Assembly: GCF_001180325.1 (NCBI RefSeq)
Contig: NZ_CVSZ01000006.1
Coordinates: 1 to 40,402, forward strand
Length of the DNA: 40,402 bases
From: Prochlorococcus marinus
Lineage (GTDB): Bacteria; Cyanobacteriota; Cyanobacteriia; PCC-6307; Cyanobiaceae
Direction: 5' to 3'
Positions within the stretch are counted from its first letter, which is position 1. Each line of letters starts with the position of its first letter. Made by a program: the position numbers and the translations under genes. Of the stretch, positions 18,171 to 26,669 are shown one piece after another. Under the pieces are notes generated by a model. That model was given only the letters and a program-made list of their open reading frames with translations, ran no database searches and was not told the origin of the DNA.

Positions 18171-18437
18171 TTACTTATTTAAGTTATTTGAAAAATATAT
18201 TTTAGAGATTAATATCAATAAATTTAAGATCAGGGTAATTAAATTTGCTATCAATATTGGTGTAGAGGAAATTTTATAACCATAAATAATCCAAGACAAA
18301 ACACCAATAATAAACATTATTGATGTTGTCAAAGAAACATCATCTGCCTTTTTTGTTTTTAAAGTTTTTATCAATTGAGGGAGAAATGCTGCTGTTGTTA
18401 AAATCGCTGCAAAATATCCAAATATATCTACATTCAT
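18171..18437 (-). CDS. SemiSWEET-type sugar transporter (MtN3/PQ-loop)
   Basis: An 88-residue protein with three membrane helices and the PQ motif in FLPQLIKTLKTKKADDVSLTTSIMF (residues 18-42), then GVLSWIIYGYKISSTPILIANLITLILNLLIL. This size and pattern are those of bacterial SemiSWEETs, which dimerise to move sugars or other small molecules across the inner membrane. The substrate is unknown. Starts at ATG 18437, 19 bp after the preceding gene on the same strand. Confidence 0.85.
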   Translation of the reverse strand: MNVDIFGYFAAILTTAAFLPQLIKTLKTKKADDVSLTTSIMFIIGVLSWIIYGYKISSTPILIANLITLILNLLILISKIYFSNNLNK

Positions 18438-18456
18438 AAAAATATTTTAAAAACTA

Positions 18457-19221
18457 TTATTTAATTAAATCATTCAAAAATCCTAAGGGATCCCTCATGT
18501 TTGATGAATATCCAAGAACATCGTTGGAAAAAAATTTATAAATAATTTGATTTTTATTATTCAATAGAAAAGAAGCCCCTCTTTGAGGAAGGTATTCTTC
18601 ATTAAGAATATAATCACTCCAATTTTGAATTATTTCATTCATATTATTTAATCTAAATGTTGCTAATTCAAGTGGTCTCAAATAACCATTTCCGAAAACC
18701 TTTTTAAAAGAATTACCTGAAAATTTTAAAAATTTTAAAACATCAATTTGGTCAAATTCTGAATAGATTGGCTTTGCTTTTCGGTCGCCGGTATAACCTC
18801 TAATAACTTCTTTAATTGTTTTAAAAGAATTTATCCCTGATAGCATCATAAGCATATTGATCCAACCTCCTAAACCAATATCTAATCCTCTTGAGACTCT
18901 TAGATTATTATGGATTTGATTATCAGAAACAACTATTAAATTTTCTTTGTTAAAGCCAGTAAATTTACAGAATTTTTCTTTCCCATTTTCCTTCCCAATA
19001 GCAATTGCAAAAATATCTAAATTTTTATCTTGATTTTTATCCATAAAACTTTTCAAATTCATTGCATATTCAAAGCTATCAAAATCTCCTAATAAACCAA
19101 ATAAAACAATTAATTTGAATTTGTTATGCCCATTGAAGTTGAATTCTTCAATAAGATTTTTGATATCATTTTGTAATTTGTCAGTCACGATGGTTTGAAT
19201 TTTTTTATAAATTATTCTCAA
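18457..19221 (-). CDS. Peroxiredoxin-like (AhpC/TSA-like) family protein
   Basis: A 254-residue protein with a thioredoxin-fold-like pattern: KLIVLFGLLGDFDSFEYAMNLKSF near residues 37-60, FAIAIGKENGKEKFCKFTGF near 92-111 and EEYLPQRGASFLLNNKNQIIYKF near 207-229. It resembles a cyanobacterial peroxiredoxin-like family. The expected peroxidatic Cys after the first strand is absent (LGDFDS instead of a T-x-x-C motif); the only Cys in the core is in KFCKF, so peroxidase activity is doubtful. The start shown is TTG; a GTG at codon 13 is an alternative. Confidence 0.6.
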   Translation of the reverse strand: MRIIYKKIQTIVTDKLQNDIKNLIEEFNFNGHNKFKLIVLFGLLGDFDSFEYAMNLKSFMDKNQDKNLDIFAIAIGKENGKEKFCKFTGFNKENLIVVSDNQIHNNLRVSRGLDIGLGGWINMLMMLSGINSFKTIKEVIRGYTGDRKAKPIYSEFDQIDVLKFLKFSGNSFKKVFGNGYLRPLELATFRLNNMNEIIQNWSDYILNEEYLPQRGASFLLNNKNQIIYKFFSNDVLGYSSNMRDPLGFLNDLIK

Positions 19222-19329
19222 AAAATTTTTCTTACCTTAATTAGTATAAAATTTTACATGAAAAAGTTTTTAAAGAAATTAATTTAGCGTTTTTTGATTT
19301 TATTATTTTAATGTAAATATTTTGAAGCT

Positions 19330-19854
19330 ATGACTGTAGGAATTTATTACGCAACTACAACCGGAAAAACTGAAGATGTTGCTGATCGTCTTCACAACTT
19401 TATCTCTTCAGCAGAAGCACCTAAAGATGTATCTGATGTGGATGATCTTTCAGAATTTGAAGGTCTTGATGGAATTATCTGCGGGATACCTACTTGGAAT
19501 ACTGGTGCCGATGAAGAAAGATCTGGAACTGCATGGGATTCAATCTTAGAGGATATTGGTGAACTAAGTTTATCAGGAAAAAAAGTTGCAATTTTTGGTT
19601 TAGGAGATTCCTCTACATATACAGAAAACTATTGTGATGCAATGGAAGAACTTCATAGCTACTTCACAAAAGCAGGTGCCGAAATGGTCGGTTACGTAGA
19701 TAAATCTTCTTATACATTTGATGAGTCTAAAAGTGTTATGGGAGAAAGTTTTTGTGGCTTACCTCTTGATGAGGATAGTGAATCTGATTTGACGGATTCG
19801 CGTCTTGAAAAATGGGCTTCTCAGCTAAAGGGTGAAATCCCTTCATTGGCGTAA
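19330..19854 (+). CDS. isiB: Flavodoxin
   Basis: A 174-residue long-chain flavodoxin, the FMN electron carrier that replaces ferredoxin after photosystem I when iron is short. The phosphate loop is TTTGKTEDVADRL (residues 9-21); FMN-stacking residues sit in IPTWNTGADEERSGTAWD (about 54-71) and GLGDSSTYTENYCDAM (about 97-112). It is highly acidic. It is followed 143 bp later by a pcb antenna gene, recalling the isiA-isiB pairing of other cyanobacteria, and sits in a neighbourhood with other iron genes. Confidence 0.95.
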   Translation: MTVGIYYATTTGKTEDVADRLHNFISSAEAPKDVSDVDDLSEFEGLDGIICGIPTWNTGADEERSGTAWDSILEDIGELSLSGKKVAIFGLGDSSTYTENYCDAMEELHSYFTKAGAEMVGYVDKSSYTFDESKSVMGESFCGLPLDEDSESDLTDSRLEKWASQLKGEIPSLA

Positions 19855-19997
19855 GCTTTCTCAGATATTAATTCCCTAGTTTGTAACATTTGTTCTTTCA
19901 CAATATGTTTTTTTTACATAAGTAATTAAATCTGTAAAGAACATATAAAAACATCAGCGATAAGCAATAAGCTCAACTTGCTGTTTACTTAAATCAA

Positions 19998-21056
19998 GTG
20001 TTACAAACTTACGGAAAATCTGATGTCACCTATGACTGGTATGCAGGGAATTCTGGTGTTGTTGGCCGTTCAGGTAAATTCATCGCTGCTCATGCTGCTC
20101 ATGCAGGCTTAATGATGTTCTGGGCAGGAGCTTTTGGATTGTTTGAATTAGCTCGTTACGACGCCACTATTCCAATGGGTGCACAGAAAGCAATTGTTTT
20201 GCCTCACCTAGCGGGTATAGGAATCGGTGGCATTGAAAATGGTGTTATTACAGAACCATATGGAATTGTTGTAATTTGCACATTACATCTAATTTTCTCA
20301 GCAGTATTGGGTGCTGGAGGGTTACTGCATTCCAACAAATTTGCAGGTGATCTTGGAGACTACCCAGAAAATAGTAAGCCACAAAAATTTGATTTTGAAT
20401 GGGATGACCCAGATAAATTAACTTTTATTCTTGGTCATCATCTAATCTTTCTTGGGCTTGGAGCAATTATGTTCGTTGAATGGGCTCGTATTCATGGAAT
20501 TTACGATCCAGCAATAGGATCTACAAGACAAGTAATTTACAATTTAGATATTGCTGCAATCTGGAATCATCAATTTGATTTTTTAAAAATAAACAGTCTT
20601 GAAGACGTTATGGGAGGTCATGCTTTTCTGGCTTTCCTAGAAATCATTGGAGGTATTTTCCATATTTGTACTAAACAATTTGGAGAATATACAGAATTTA
20701 AAGGTAAAGGATTACTTGGCGCTGAGGCAATTTTGTCATACTCAGTTGTTGGTGTTTCTTATATGGCTTTTGTTGCTGCTTTTTGGTGTGCTTCAAATAC
20801 GACCATATATCCAGTAGATCTATATGGAGAACCCTTGAAGCTTCAATTTGAATTCGCACCTTATTTTACTGATACAGTAGATTTAGGTTCAGGATCGTAT
20901 AGCTCAAGAGCTTGGCTTGCTAATACTCATTTTTATTTGGGTTTCTTTTTCTTACAAGGTCATCTTTGGCACGCATTAAGAGCAATGGGATTTGACTTTA
21001 AGAAAATTGGTCAAGCTTTTGACAATATTGAAAATACAAAAATTACTCAAAACTAG
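19998..21056 (+). CDS. pcb: Divinyl-chlorophyll a/b antenna protein (Pcb/IsiA family)
   Basis: A 352-residue six-helix antenna protein of the CP43-like Pcb/IsiA family, binding divinyl chlorophylls next to a photosystem. Start is GTG at 19998 (MLQTYGKSDVTYDWYAGNSG). Histidines of the helices are seen in HAAHAGLMMFWAGAF, LHLIFSAVLGAGGLLHS, LGHHLIFLGLG, GGHAFLAFLEIIGGIFH and FFLQGHLWHALRAMGFD. It lacks the large lumenal loop of CP43. Which Pcb subtype it is cannot be fixed without a tree; pairing with isiB suggests an iron-stress role. A strong terminator follows. Confidence 0.93.
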   Translation: MLQTYGKSDVTYDWYAGNSGVVGRSGKFIAAHAAHAGLMMFWAGAFGLFELARYDATIPMGAQKAIVLPHLAGIGIGGIENGVITEPYGIVVICTLHLIFSAVLGAGGLLHSNKFAGDLGDYPENSKPQKFDFEWDDPDKLTFILGHHLIFLGLGAIMFVEWARIHGIYDPAIGSTRQVIYNLDIAAIWNHQFDFLKINSLEDVMGGHAFLAFLEIIGGIFHICTKQFGEYTEFKGKGLLGAEAILSYSVVGVSYMAFVAAFWCASNTTIYPVDLYGEPLKLQFEFAPYFTDTVDLGSGSYSSRAWLANTHFYLGFFFLQGHLWHALRAMGFDFKKIGQAFDNIENTKITQN

Positions 21057-21072
21057 TTTAATCTAATAAGAA

Positions 21073-21103
21073 AACCTTTCCTCTAATGGAGAGGTTTTTT
21101 TTT
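21073..21103 (+). terminator. Rho-independent terminator of pcb
   Basis: AACCTTTCC (21073-21081), loop TCTAAT and GGAGAGGTT (21088-21096) pair over 9 positions with one G-T wobble, followed by a run of T to 21103. It starts 16 bp after the pcb stop codon. An ATG at 21086 lies inside the loop and stem and is therefore an unlikely start for the next gene. Confidence 0.9.
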
Positions 21104-21133
21104 GTAGAATTATTCAACGTATTCAAAAAATTA

Positions 21134-21787
21134 ATGGATAATCAAGAAGAAATTAATTGTAAGGAGATTTTTAAAAATGCTTATGAAAATCGTTACACCT
21201 GGAAGAATGATTTTCATGGTTACCAAGGTAAATGCATTTTCTTGATTAATAATAATATTTATAAAGGTGACTTCGTATTAGGTAAAGACTTTAAACCTAA
21301 TATACAAAATATAGAAGATGATAAAGTTGTTAAAAGTATTGCCTCTCAGTTATTTGAAGTTTGTATACATAGGGTAAAGAGAGAATTTGAATCAGTACAT
21401 TCTGAAAATAATTTTAATTTTCTTAAAAATTCTGAAAGTGGGATTGAAATGAGTGTTTCAGGGAAGAATCACGGAGATAAATATAGAGTTAAAAATAACT
21501 GTATTAATATGGTCTACAGAAAAATTCATGGAACTATAATAGAAATTTTTGTTGAAGAATTTTTAGATACAGGAAAAGGTTCCCTTAGTAAAAAATATAG
21601 TAGTCAACAAATTGATCCAGTTACACTTGAGATAAATTCTCAAAAATTAGAATACAAGGATGAATTTATAAATATGGGTAAAGACGATTATTGGATATTA
21701 AATTCGAGGACAATAAAGTACTTAAACCCAAATCAAGAAGAAGAAACACAAAAGTTTGTCTTCGAGGATCTATGCTTATTAAATTAG
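21134..21787 (+). CDS. DUF3386 family protein
   Basis: A 217-residue soluble protein starting MDNQEEINCKEIFKNAYENRYTW; the frame also opens at 21086, but that codon is within the pcb terminator. EIFKNAYENRYTWKNDFHGYQGKC followed by strands and TGKGSLSKKYSSQQIDPVTLEI fits the cyanobacterial DUF3386 family as I recall it. Function unknown. It follows pcb closely on the same strand but beyond the terminator, so probably has its own promoter or depends on readthrough. It is convergent with the next gene, with 4 bp between stops. Confidence 0.7.
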   Translation: MDNQEEINCKEIFKNAYENRYTWKNDFHGYQGKCIFLINNNIYKGDFVLGKDFKPNIQNIEDDKVVKSIASQLFEVCIHRVKREFESVHSENNFNFLKNSESGIEMSVSGKNHGDKYRVKNNCINMVYRKIHGTIIEIFVEEFLDTGKGSLSKKYSSQQIDPVTLEINSQKLEYKDEFINMGKDDYWILNSRTIKYLNPNQEEETQKFVFEDLCLLN

Positions 21788-21791
21788 TTTT

Positions 21792-22037
21792 TTATTCAAC
21801 CAATCTAAACCCTTTATCAAGTAGTTTTTGATACAAGAGTCTTGCTCTAAAAGCTAGAATTTGCTCTTCATTTTCATTACTAATTACATGAAAATAATTA
21901 TTATCTAATTTATTTTTGCTAAAGCATACATTTGCTTCTCCTAATCTTAAAGTCCAGTTTTCTTCTTTTGCTAAATGTTGATTAGGGCCAAGATCCCAGG
22001 GGCATTTTTCAGGATATTTTTCTCTTTTAGAACCCAT
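21792..22037 (-). CDS. Small cyanobacterial protein of unknown function
   Basis: An 81-residue soluble protein starting MGSKREKYPEKCPWDLGPNQHLAKEENWTLRLGEANVCFSK and ending with a helix containing EEQILAFRARLLYQKLLDKGFRLVE. Two Cys and several Trp are present, with no transmembrane segment. It reads as a real conserved gene (ATG start, even codon use), but I do not recognise a function. Convergent with the DUF3386 gene. Confidence 0.6.
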   Translation of the reverse strand: MGSKREKYPEKCPWDLGPNQHLAKEENWTLRLGEANVCFSKNKLDNNYFHVISNENEEQILAFRARLLYQKLLDKGFRLVE

Positions 22038-22145
22038 ATGATTAATTTTAACTATCCAATATTAGTAAAAATTTAAAAGAATGGCTATAAAAAATTGTTG
22101 ATAACTTTTTCATAGAGTTATTGTTTAAAGCGATGCAATTAAAAA

Positions 22146-22784
22146 TTACTTTTTGTTTGCGATTAAACAATAAAATGGGTCTTTATTTAAAAAATTAAAG
22201 ATATTAAGTGCTGGTTCAGTAAACTTTTTGATAATTTTTGGCTCATTAAATCCGTTGGAGATTAATACTTTTCTTACATATTTAACCCTCTCTTCTTCAG
22301 TAGATGAAGTCCATATGTTAGGAGCTTTATGCCAAAATGCTCTGTTTGAAAAAGCAATAATAATTTTACCATTTCCGCTTAATATTCTTGCAATTTCTTT
22401 CGTTAATTTCTCTGGATATTGTAAATATTGCCATGCGGCCACCATCAAGCAATAATCAACGCTTTCTTTTTCTAAAGGAAGTTGTTGACTTAAATTAAAA
22501 TTTTGTATCCAATAAGAATCAAAAATTTTGTTTCTTTCAAGTTCTTGCTTGTTTAAACCATGTCCAATTATTTTTTTATATTTTTTCCCTTTAGGTAAAT
22601 AACTATCCCAACTAGACATTAAATCAAGCACAGTTGAATTATTATCGATTTCTCTTTCATATAAATTTGAAAGATTTTGCCTGAAGTTTGCGTCTAAATG
22701 ATAAACAAATTTTGGATCAGAATAAAATTCTTCATCATTGCTCTCATCAAGCTTTTTCCTTTGATAATTATTTAAAACTTCCAA
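22146..22784 (-). CDS. SAM-dependent methyltransferase (class I-like)
   Basis: A 212-residue protein with a Rossmann methyltransferase layout: NSTVLDLMSSWDSYLP near residues 48-63 (motif I position, with LDLMSSWDS in place of a glycine-rich loop), IIGHGLNKQEL, LPLEKESVDYCLMVAAWQYLQYPEKLTKEIARIL near 99-132 (motif IV and post-helix) and NGKIIIAFSNRAFW. The substrate is unknown. The start used is TTG at 22784; no ATG lies near. The unusual motif I resembles other members of the methyltransferase type 11 group. Confidence 0.7.
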   Translation of the reverse strand: MEVLNNYQRKKLDESNDEEFYSDPKFVYHLDANFRQNLSNLYEREIDNNSTVLDLMSSWDSYLPKGKKYKKIIGHGLNKQELERNKIFDSYWIQNFNLSQQLPLEKESVDYCLMVAAWQYLQYPEKLTKEIARILSGNGKIIIAFSNRAFWHKAPNIWTSSTEEERVKYVRKVLISNGFNEPKIIKKFTEPALNIFNFLNKDPFYCLIANKK

Positions 22785-22934
22785 ATTAACTAATTTAAAA
22801 CCTATGTAGTAAATCTAGTAAAAAGAAATTCTAATTGTGTATTAGCAATTTATTTTTATCTCATAAATTAAAAATTCTCAAAAAAACTAGACATCTATTC
22901 AAAAAAAGTTAAATTATTAATTAATGATTTATTA

Positions 22935-23108
22935 ATGATGATTGAGTTTAAGAGGAGCAATAAAAACAGGTCCAAAAATACTCTTTTCAATCCTTATAAA
23001 AACGGAATAAGTTCATACGATATGGCATATCTTTCATCAAAAAGAAACTTAAAAAATAAAACAACTTTACTTAAAATTGATTCTAAAAAAGATTATTTTG
23101 CTGCATAG
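22935..23108 (+). CDS. Short hypothetical protein upstream of the tautomerase gene
   Basis: A 57-codon frame (MMIEFKRSNKNRSKNTLFNPYKNG..., ending KKDYFAA) that stops 2 bp before the ATG of the next gene. It is basic and polar, with no membrane segment. The close spacing and codon use suggest a translated leader or small protein cotranscribed with the tautomerase. It could also be a chance frame; no family is recognised. Confidence 0.45.
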   Translation: MMIEFKRSNKNRSKNTLFNPYKNGISSYDMAYLSSKRNLKNKTTLLKIDSKKDYFAA

Positions 23109-23110
23109 AG

Positions 23111-23443
23111 ATGCCATATATTAATGTTTCAACTTCAGCAAAAGTAAATGATAAAGCTAAATTGCTCGAAGAAATTTCAATTTTAATTTCATCTTTAACT
23201 AACAAATCAAGAAGATTTGTTATGGCAAAAATAGATGATAACTGCCAAATGTATTTTGCTGATGAGACACCATCTTGCTTTTTAGAAATTAAATCAATAG
23301 GTTCTCTAAATCCTTCAGATATGGCAAAGCCAATATCAGATTTTGTATATGAGAAAATTGGAATTCCAATAGATAGGATTTATATTTATTTCGAAGACGT
23401 ACCAGCCTCATTGTGGGCTTGGAATGGAAGAACATTTGGTTAA
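23111..23443 (+). CDS. MIF/4-oxalocrotonate tautomerase superfamily protein
   Basis: A 110-residue member of the macrophage-migration-inhibitory-factor group. The catalytic N-terminal proline is present (MPYINVSTS, exposed after Met removal), with KSRRFVMAKIDDN, CFLEIKSIGSLN and the C-terminal ASLWAWNGRTFG. MIF-like proteins in cyanobacteria have phenylpyruvate tautomerase activity in vitro; the physiological role is unclear. It is followed 21 bp later by the DUF1824 gene. Confidence 0.85.
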   Translation: MPYINVSTSAKVNDKAKLLEEISILISSLTNKSRRFVMAKIDDNCQMYFADETPSCFLEIKSIGSLNPSDMAKPISDFVYEKIGIPIDRIYIYFEDVPASLWAWNGRTFG

Positions 23444-23464
23444 AAATTTTTAAGTTTAAAGTTA

Positions 23465-23851
23465 ATGGAAATAAGTAAATTAGTCGATTTAAATAATCTT
23501 AGAACTGCACCTCAATTAAGTCATAGGCAAGAAGAAAAACTATTAGAGGAACTAGAAGCAAACATATTAAAATCAGATTGGTTAACAATAGGAATAATGG
23601 CACCTTGCGACAATGAGGCTATTGAAGCATTACAATCAATTTCTAAGAAATATTCCTCAATTAAATTTGGGAATTTAGATTCCCTACATGCTGATGGAGG
23701 AGTTTTTTTAAAAGCAAATCAAAAAACTGGTAATGTTTTTGTGAGATCTGAAAATGGTCTTGGAGAAGGAATTTTAATAACATGTCAGTATGAAGAAGGT
23801 ACTAAAGAATCTAATACTTTTGGACCATTGCCATTAGATTTTTTTACATAA
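23465..23851 (+). CDS. DUF1824 family protein
   Basis: A 128-residue soluble protein: LVDLNNLRTAPQLSHRQEEKLLEELEANILKSDWLTIGIMAPCDNEAIEAL, then GGVFLKANQKTGNVFVRSENGLGEGILITCQY. The pattern fits DUF1824, found in cyanobacteria and plants, function unknown. ATG start at 23465, probably an operon with the tautomerase. The 156 bp up to glyQ hold no clear gene. Confidence 0.75.
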   Translation: MEISKLVDLNNLRTAPQLSHRQEEKLLEELEANILKSDWLTIGIMAPCDNEAIEALQSISKKYSSIKFGNLDSLHADGGVFLKANQKTGNVFVRSENGLGEGILITCQYEEGTKESNTFGPLPLDFFT

Positions 23852-24007
23852 TTAATTCCTCATTTAATCTTATCAAGGATCTATTTTTATGAAAGCTTTT
23901 TATCGGATGGTATTTTTGAGGAATTTGATTTTAAAAAATTTTTTACTTTAAAGCTTTGTTATGATGTCTAATTGTATTGATCTAAATTTTTACAATATTT
24001 TAACTAA

Positions 24008-24877
24008 ATGTTTTTTCAGGATATAATTCAAAATTTAAATAATTTTTGGTCAGAAGAAGGTTGTTTGATTATGCAGCCATATGATACCGAAAAAGGTGCT
24101 GGAACAATGAATCCTCATACTTTTTTAAGGGCTATCGGACCAGAACCTTGGAATGTGGCATATGCGGAGCCATGTAGAAGACCAACAGATGGGCGTTTTG
24201 GCGATAATCCAAATAGGGCGCAACATTACTTTCAATATCAAGTAATAATTAAACCTTCACCGGAAGGAATACAGGAGAAATATTTGACATCTCTAGAATC
24301 TCTTGGAATTAATCCTAGAAATCATGACATAAGATTTGTGGAGGATAATTGGGAGTCTCCAACACTTGGAGCCTGGGGTGTAGGTTGGGAAGTTTGGTTG
24401 GACGGAATGGAAGTTACTCAATTTACTTATTTCCAACAATGCGGAGGTATAGATTGTAATCCAATCCCAATTGAAATCACTTATGGATTAGAAAGGATCG
24501 CAATGTTTTTGCAGGATAAAGAAAGTATCTGGGACTTAAATTGGAACAAAGATTTGAAGTATAGCGATATTTGGCTTCAATTTGAAAAAAGTCAATGCTC
24601 TTATAATTTTACTGAATCTAATGCTGACAATCTTAGAAAATTATTTGAAATTTACCAAGCGGAGGCAAATAATTTAATCGAAAAGAAATTAACCTATCCT
24701 GCCCTTGATTTTGTCCTGAAATGTAGTCATACATTTAATCTTCTAGATGCCAGAGGAGTAATTTCAGTTACAGATCGTGCACAATATATCGAAAAGATTA
24801 GAAAATTAGCTAGAGAAGTTGCATCATCATGGGTAGAAGAAAGAGAATCTCTAGACTATCCATTATTAAATAAATAA
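24008..24877 (+). CDS. glyQ: Glycyl-tRNA synthetase alpha subunit
   Basis: A 289-residue class II synthetase alpha chain of the alpha2-beta2 type. Signature blocks are [57 protein letters not shown] (residues 14-70), [10 protein letters not shown] and [17 protein letters not shown]. Length is typical. The beta subunit gene is not in this window, so the enzyme's subunits are encoded at separate loci. Confidence 0.97.
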   Translation: MFFQDIIQNLNNFWSEEGCLIMQPYDTEKGAGTMNPHTFLRAIGPEPWNVAYAEPCRRPTDGRFGDNPNRAQHYFQYQVIIKPSPEGIQEKYLTSLESLGINPRNHDIRFVEDNWESPTLGAWGVGWEVWLDGMEVTQFTYFQQCGGIDCNPIPIEITYGLERIAMFLQDKESIWDLNWNKDLKYSDIWLQFEKSQCSYNFTESNADNLRKLFEIYQAEANNLIEKKLTYPALDFVLKCSHTFNLLDARGVISVTDRAQYIEKIRKLAREVASSWVEERESLDYPLLNK

Positions 24878-24969
24878 TGCAGAAAATTTTTCAAAAATGA
24901 TTGTATAAAAAGTCACACCGGCTTGAAACTTATATTTCTTTCCTTTTTTGTTACGCTCGATACAGTATA

Positions 24970-24993
24970 AGTACCCAATTTATTTGGGCTACT
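24970..24993 (+). promoter_or_regulatory. Hairpin in the porin 5' leader
   Basis: AGTACCCAA (24970-24978), loop TTTAT and TTGGGCTACT (24984-24993) form a nine-pair stem with one bulged C. It lies 15 bp before the porin ATG, immediately before the GAGG ribosome-binding site (25000-25003). A TATAAG box overlaps its left side at 24966-24971, so whether the whole hairpin is transcribed is not certain. Confidence 0.35.
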
Positions 24994-25008
24994 TTAGTGT
25001 GAGGTAAA

Positions 25009-26289
25009 ATGAAACTCTTCCAACAAATGTTGGTAGCAGGAGCATATCTGAGCTTATTAGCTCCAGTTGCTGCTCAAGCTTCCGACGTTGTCAATTTAGA
25101 AGAAATGAACAGCTACTCACGTAGCCAAACAAAATCTTCGAGACTTGACAGCAAAACATTCATTAACGAAGTTAGTGAAGATATTGCAATCCTCAAGAGT
25201 CGTGTAGACGGACTTGAGGTTAAACAAAATGAATTTGAAGCAGGTGGTTTCTCAGATACGACTGTAATGGATCAAAAAGTTGTATTTGATGTTGGTGTAA
25301 TGGATTTCAGTGAAACTGATGACATAAACGAGACTACTCAATTTGCGTACTCTTACAGAATGAATCTTAATACAAGTTTCACTGGGGACGACAACATGTA
25401 TATCAGAATCCTTTCTGGTAATCATGGTCAGTGGATGAAAGACTCAAATGACGGAGGTTATTTGACCTCAGTCGGTAAGGGTAACAACTTACAAGTCGAT
25501 AAGATTTGGTACCAATTCCCTGTAGGTGAAAACAATACTGTATGGGTAGGTCCAAAGATTGAAAACTATTACATGCATGGTACTGCTCCATCAATTTATA
25601 AGCCTGTTACAAAACAATTTACACTTGGTGGAAATGGTAACGCTTATGGAGCGAGTACTGATACTGGTGCTGGTTGGGCTTACAAAGCAGATAACGGATT
25701 TGCTATTAGTTCAAACGTTGGAACAAAATCCAAAACTACAAATGGTGATACTGGTCTTCTAACCAATAATTCAAAAACAAGTTGGGCAACCCAGGTTGGC
25801 TACACTCAGCCACAATACGCAGTTTCTGCAATTGTTAACTTGAAATACAATGGATGGACAGATGGTTACTTACACACTGCTGCGGCTGATGATGCTGTAA
25901 CAGGTGGAGACGGAAACCATACAGCTGTTGGTTTAAGAGGTTGGTGGAGACCAGAATCAACTGGAACTGCTACGCCATCTATTTCTGTTGGTTATGACAC
26001 TACTCAGTATTCAGGTGTTCCTTCTGGAACTTCAGATAGTTCTGATATGTGGTTTGTAGGCCTTCAGTGGCAGGATATTATCAATGCTGATGATAAGATT
26101 GGCTTAGCTTTTGCACAGCCAACAATGCATGACGATGAAACTAATGATCCATTTGCTTATGAACTTTATTATTCATATAAAGCAAACGACTCTGTAACTG
26201 TCACTCCAACCATTTTTGGTGGTACTGATAGAGATGGTGGAACAGAAGATGTTTTCGGAGCACTTGTTCAAACTACATTTAAATTCTAA
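25009..26289 (+). CDS. Som/OprB-type outer-membrane porin, SLH-less
   Basis: A 426-residue porin with a signal peptide (MKLFQQMLVAGAYLSLLAPVAAQAS, residues 1-25), a short coiled coil (VSEDIAILKSRVDGLEVKQNEFEAG, about 55-79) and a beta barrel of alternating polar and aromatic strands ending in Phe (LVQTTFKF). It matches picocyanobacterial Som porins, but the S-layer-homology domain that precedes the coiled coil in many of them is missing. It is the general uptake pore of the outer membrane; neighbouring iron genes hint at a role in iron entry, an inference only. GAGG is 6 bp upstream of the ATG. Confidence 0.88.
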   Translation: MKLFQQMLVAGAYLSLLAPVAAQASDVVNLEEMNSYSRSQTKSSRLDSKTFINEVSEDIAILKSRVDGLEVKQNEFEAGGFSDTTVMDQKVVFDVGVMDFSETDDINETTQFAYSYRMNLNTSFTGDDNMYIRILSGNHGQWMKDSNDGGYLTSVGKGNNLQVDKIWYQFPVGENNTVWVGPKIENYYMHGTAPSIYKPVTKQFTLGGNGNAYGASTDTGAGWAYKADNGFAISSNVGTKSKTTNGDTGLLTNNSKTSWATQVGYTQPQYAVSAIVNLKYNGWTDGYLHTAAADDAVTGGDGNHTAVGLRGWWRPESTGTATPSISVGYDTTQYSGVPSGTSDSSDMWFVGLQWQDIINADDKIGLAFAQPTMHDDETNDPFAYELYYSYKANDSVTVTPTIFGGTDRDGGTEDVFGALVQTTFKF

Positions 26290-26305
26290 ATATAGTTGAT
26301 AAATT

Positions 26306-26334
26306 AAAAACACCCTTACGGGTGTTTTTTTTTT
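26306..26334 (+). terminator. Rho-independent terminator of the porin gene
   Basis: AAAAACACCC (26306-26315), loop TTAC and GGGTGTTTTT (26320-26329) give a perfect 10-bp stem followed by more T to 26334. It starts 16 bp after the porin stop and fits a highly expressed gene; the A-run also lets it end transcripts of the gene on the other strand. Confidence 0.92.
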
Positions 26335-26356
26335 ATTTAAAAAACTTTTAGTTTTT

Positions 26357-26596
26357 TTACCAACAATTTTCTCCTTCCCCAATAGGAACACAAGTACTTG
26401 ATTTTGCAGCTTCATCGGCTATTTTTTGAGCTTCAGCATCTAATTTGAAATCTGCATTTAAAGGCATATCAGTATTCCATTCTTTTAATCCCCCTAAATC
26501 ATTTTCACCTGATTTAACTGAATTACTATCTGACGTTGAAATAGCTAATGCACTTGTGGCGGCGATAAAAATTGCAATTGAACTTCTTTTTTGCAT
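26357..26596 (-). CDS. Small exported protein of unknown function
   Basis: A 79-residue protein with a signal peptide (basic MQKRSS, then IAIFIAATSALAIS, cut near residue 20) and a short acidic mature part of about 55 residues ending STCVPIGEGENCW, with two Cys nine residues apart that could form a disulfide. I do not recognise the family. It is convergent with the porin and lies between porin and the PiuC-like gene, so it may belong to the envelope or iron functions around it. Confidence 0.6.
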   Translation of the reverse strand: MQKRSSIAIFIAATSALAISTSDSNSVKSGENDLGGLKEWNTDMPLNADFKLDAEAQKIADEAAKSSTCVPIGEGENCW

Positions 26597-26669
26597 TCTA
26601 TAAATAGCTTTTCTAATATATTAATCAATTTCAAATTTATATTCTTTTTGTTGTATAAAATGATTCTTT

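Noticed and set aside
21086..21133. Start of the DUF3386 gene at ATG 21086
   Set aside because: This ATG is inside the pcb terminator hairpin; ATG 21134 gives the expected N-terminus.
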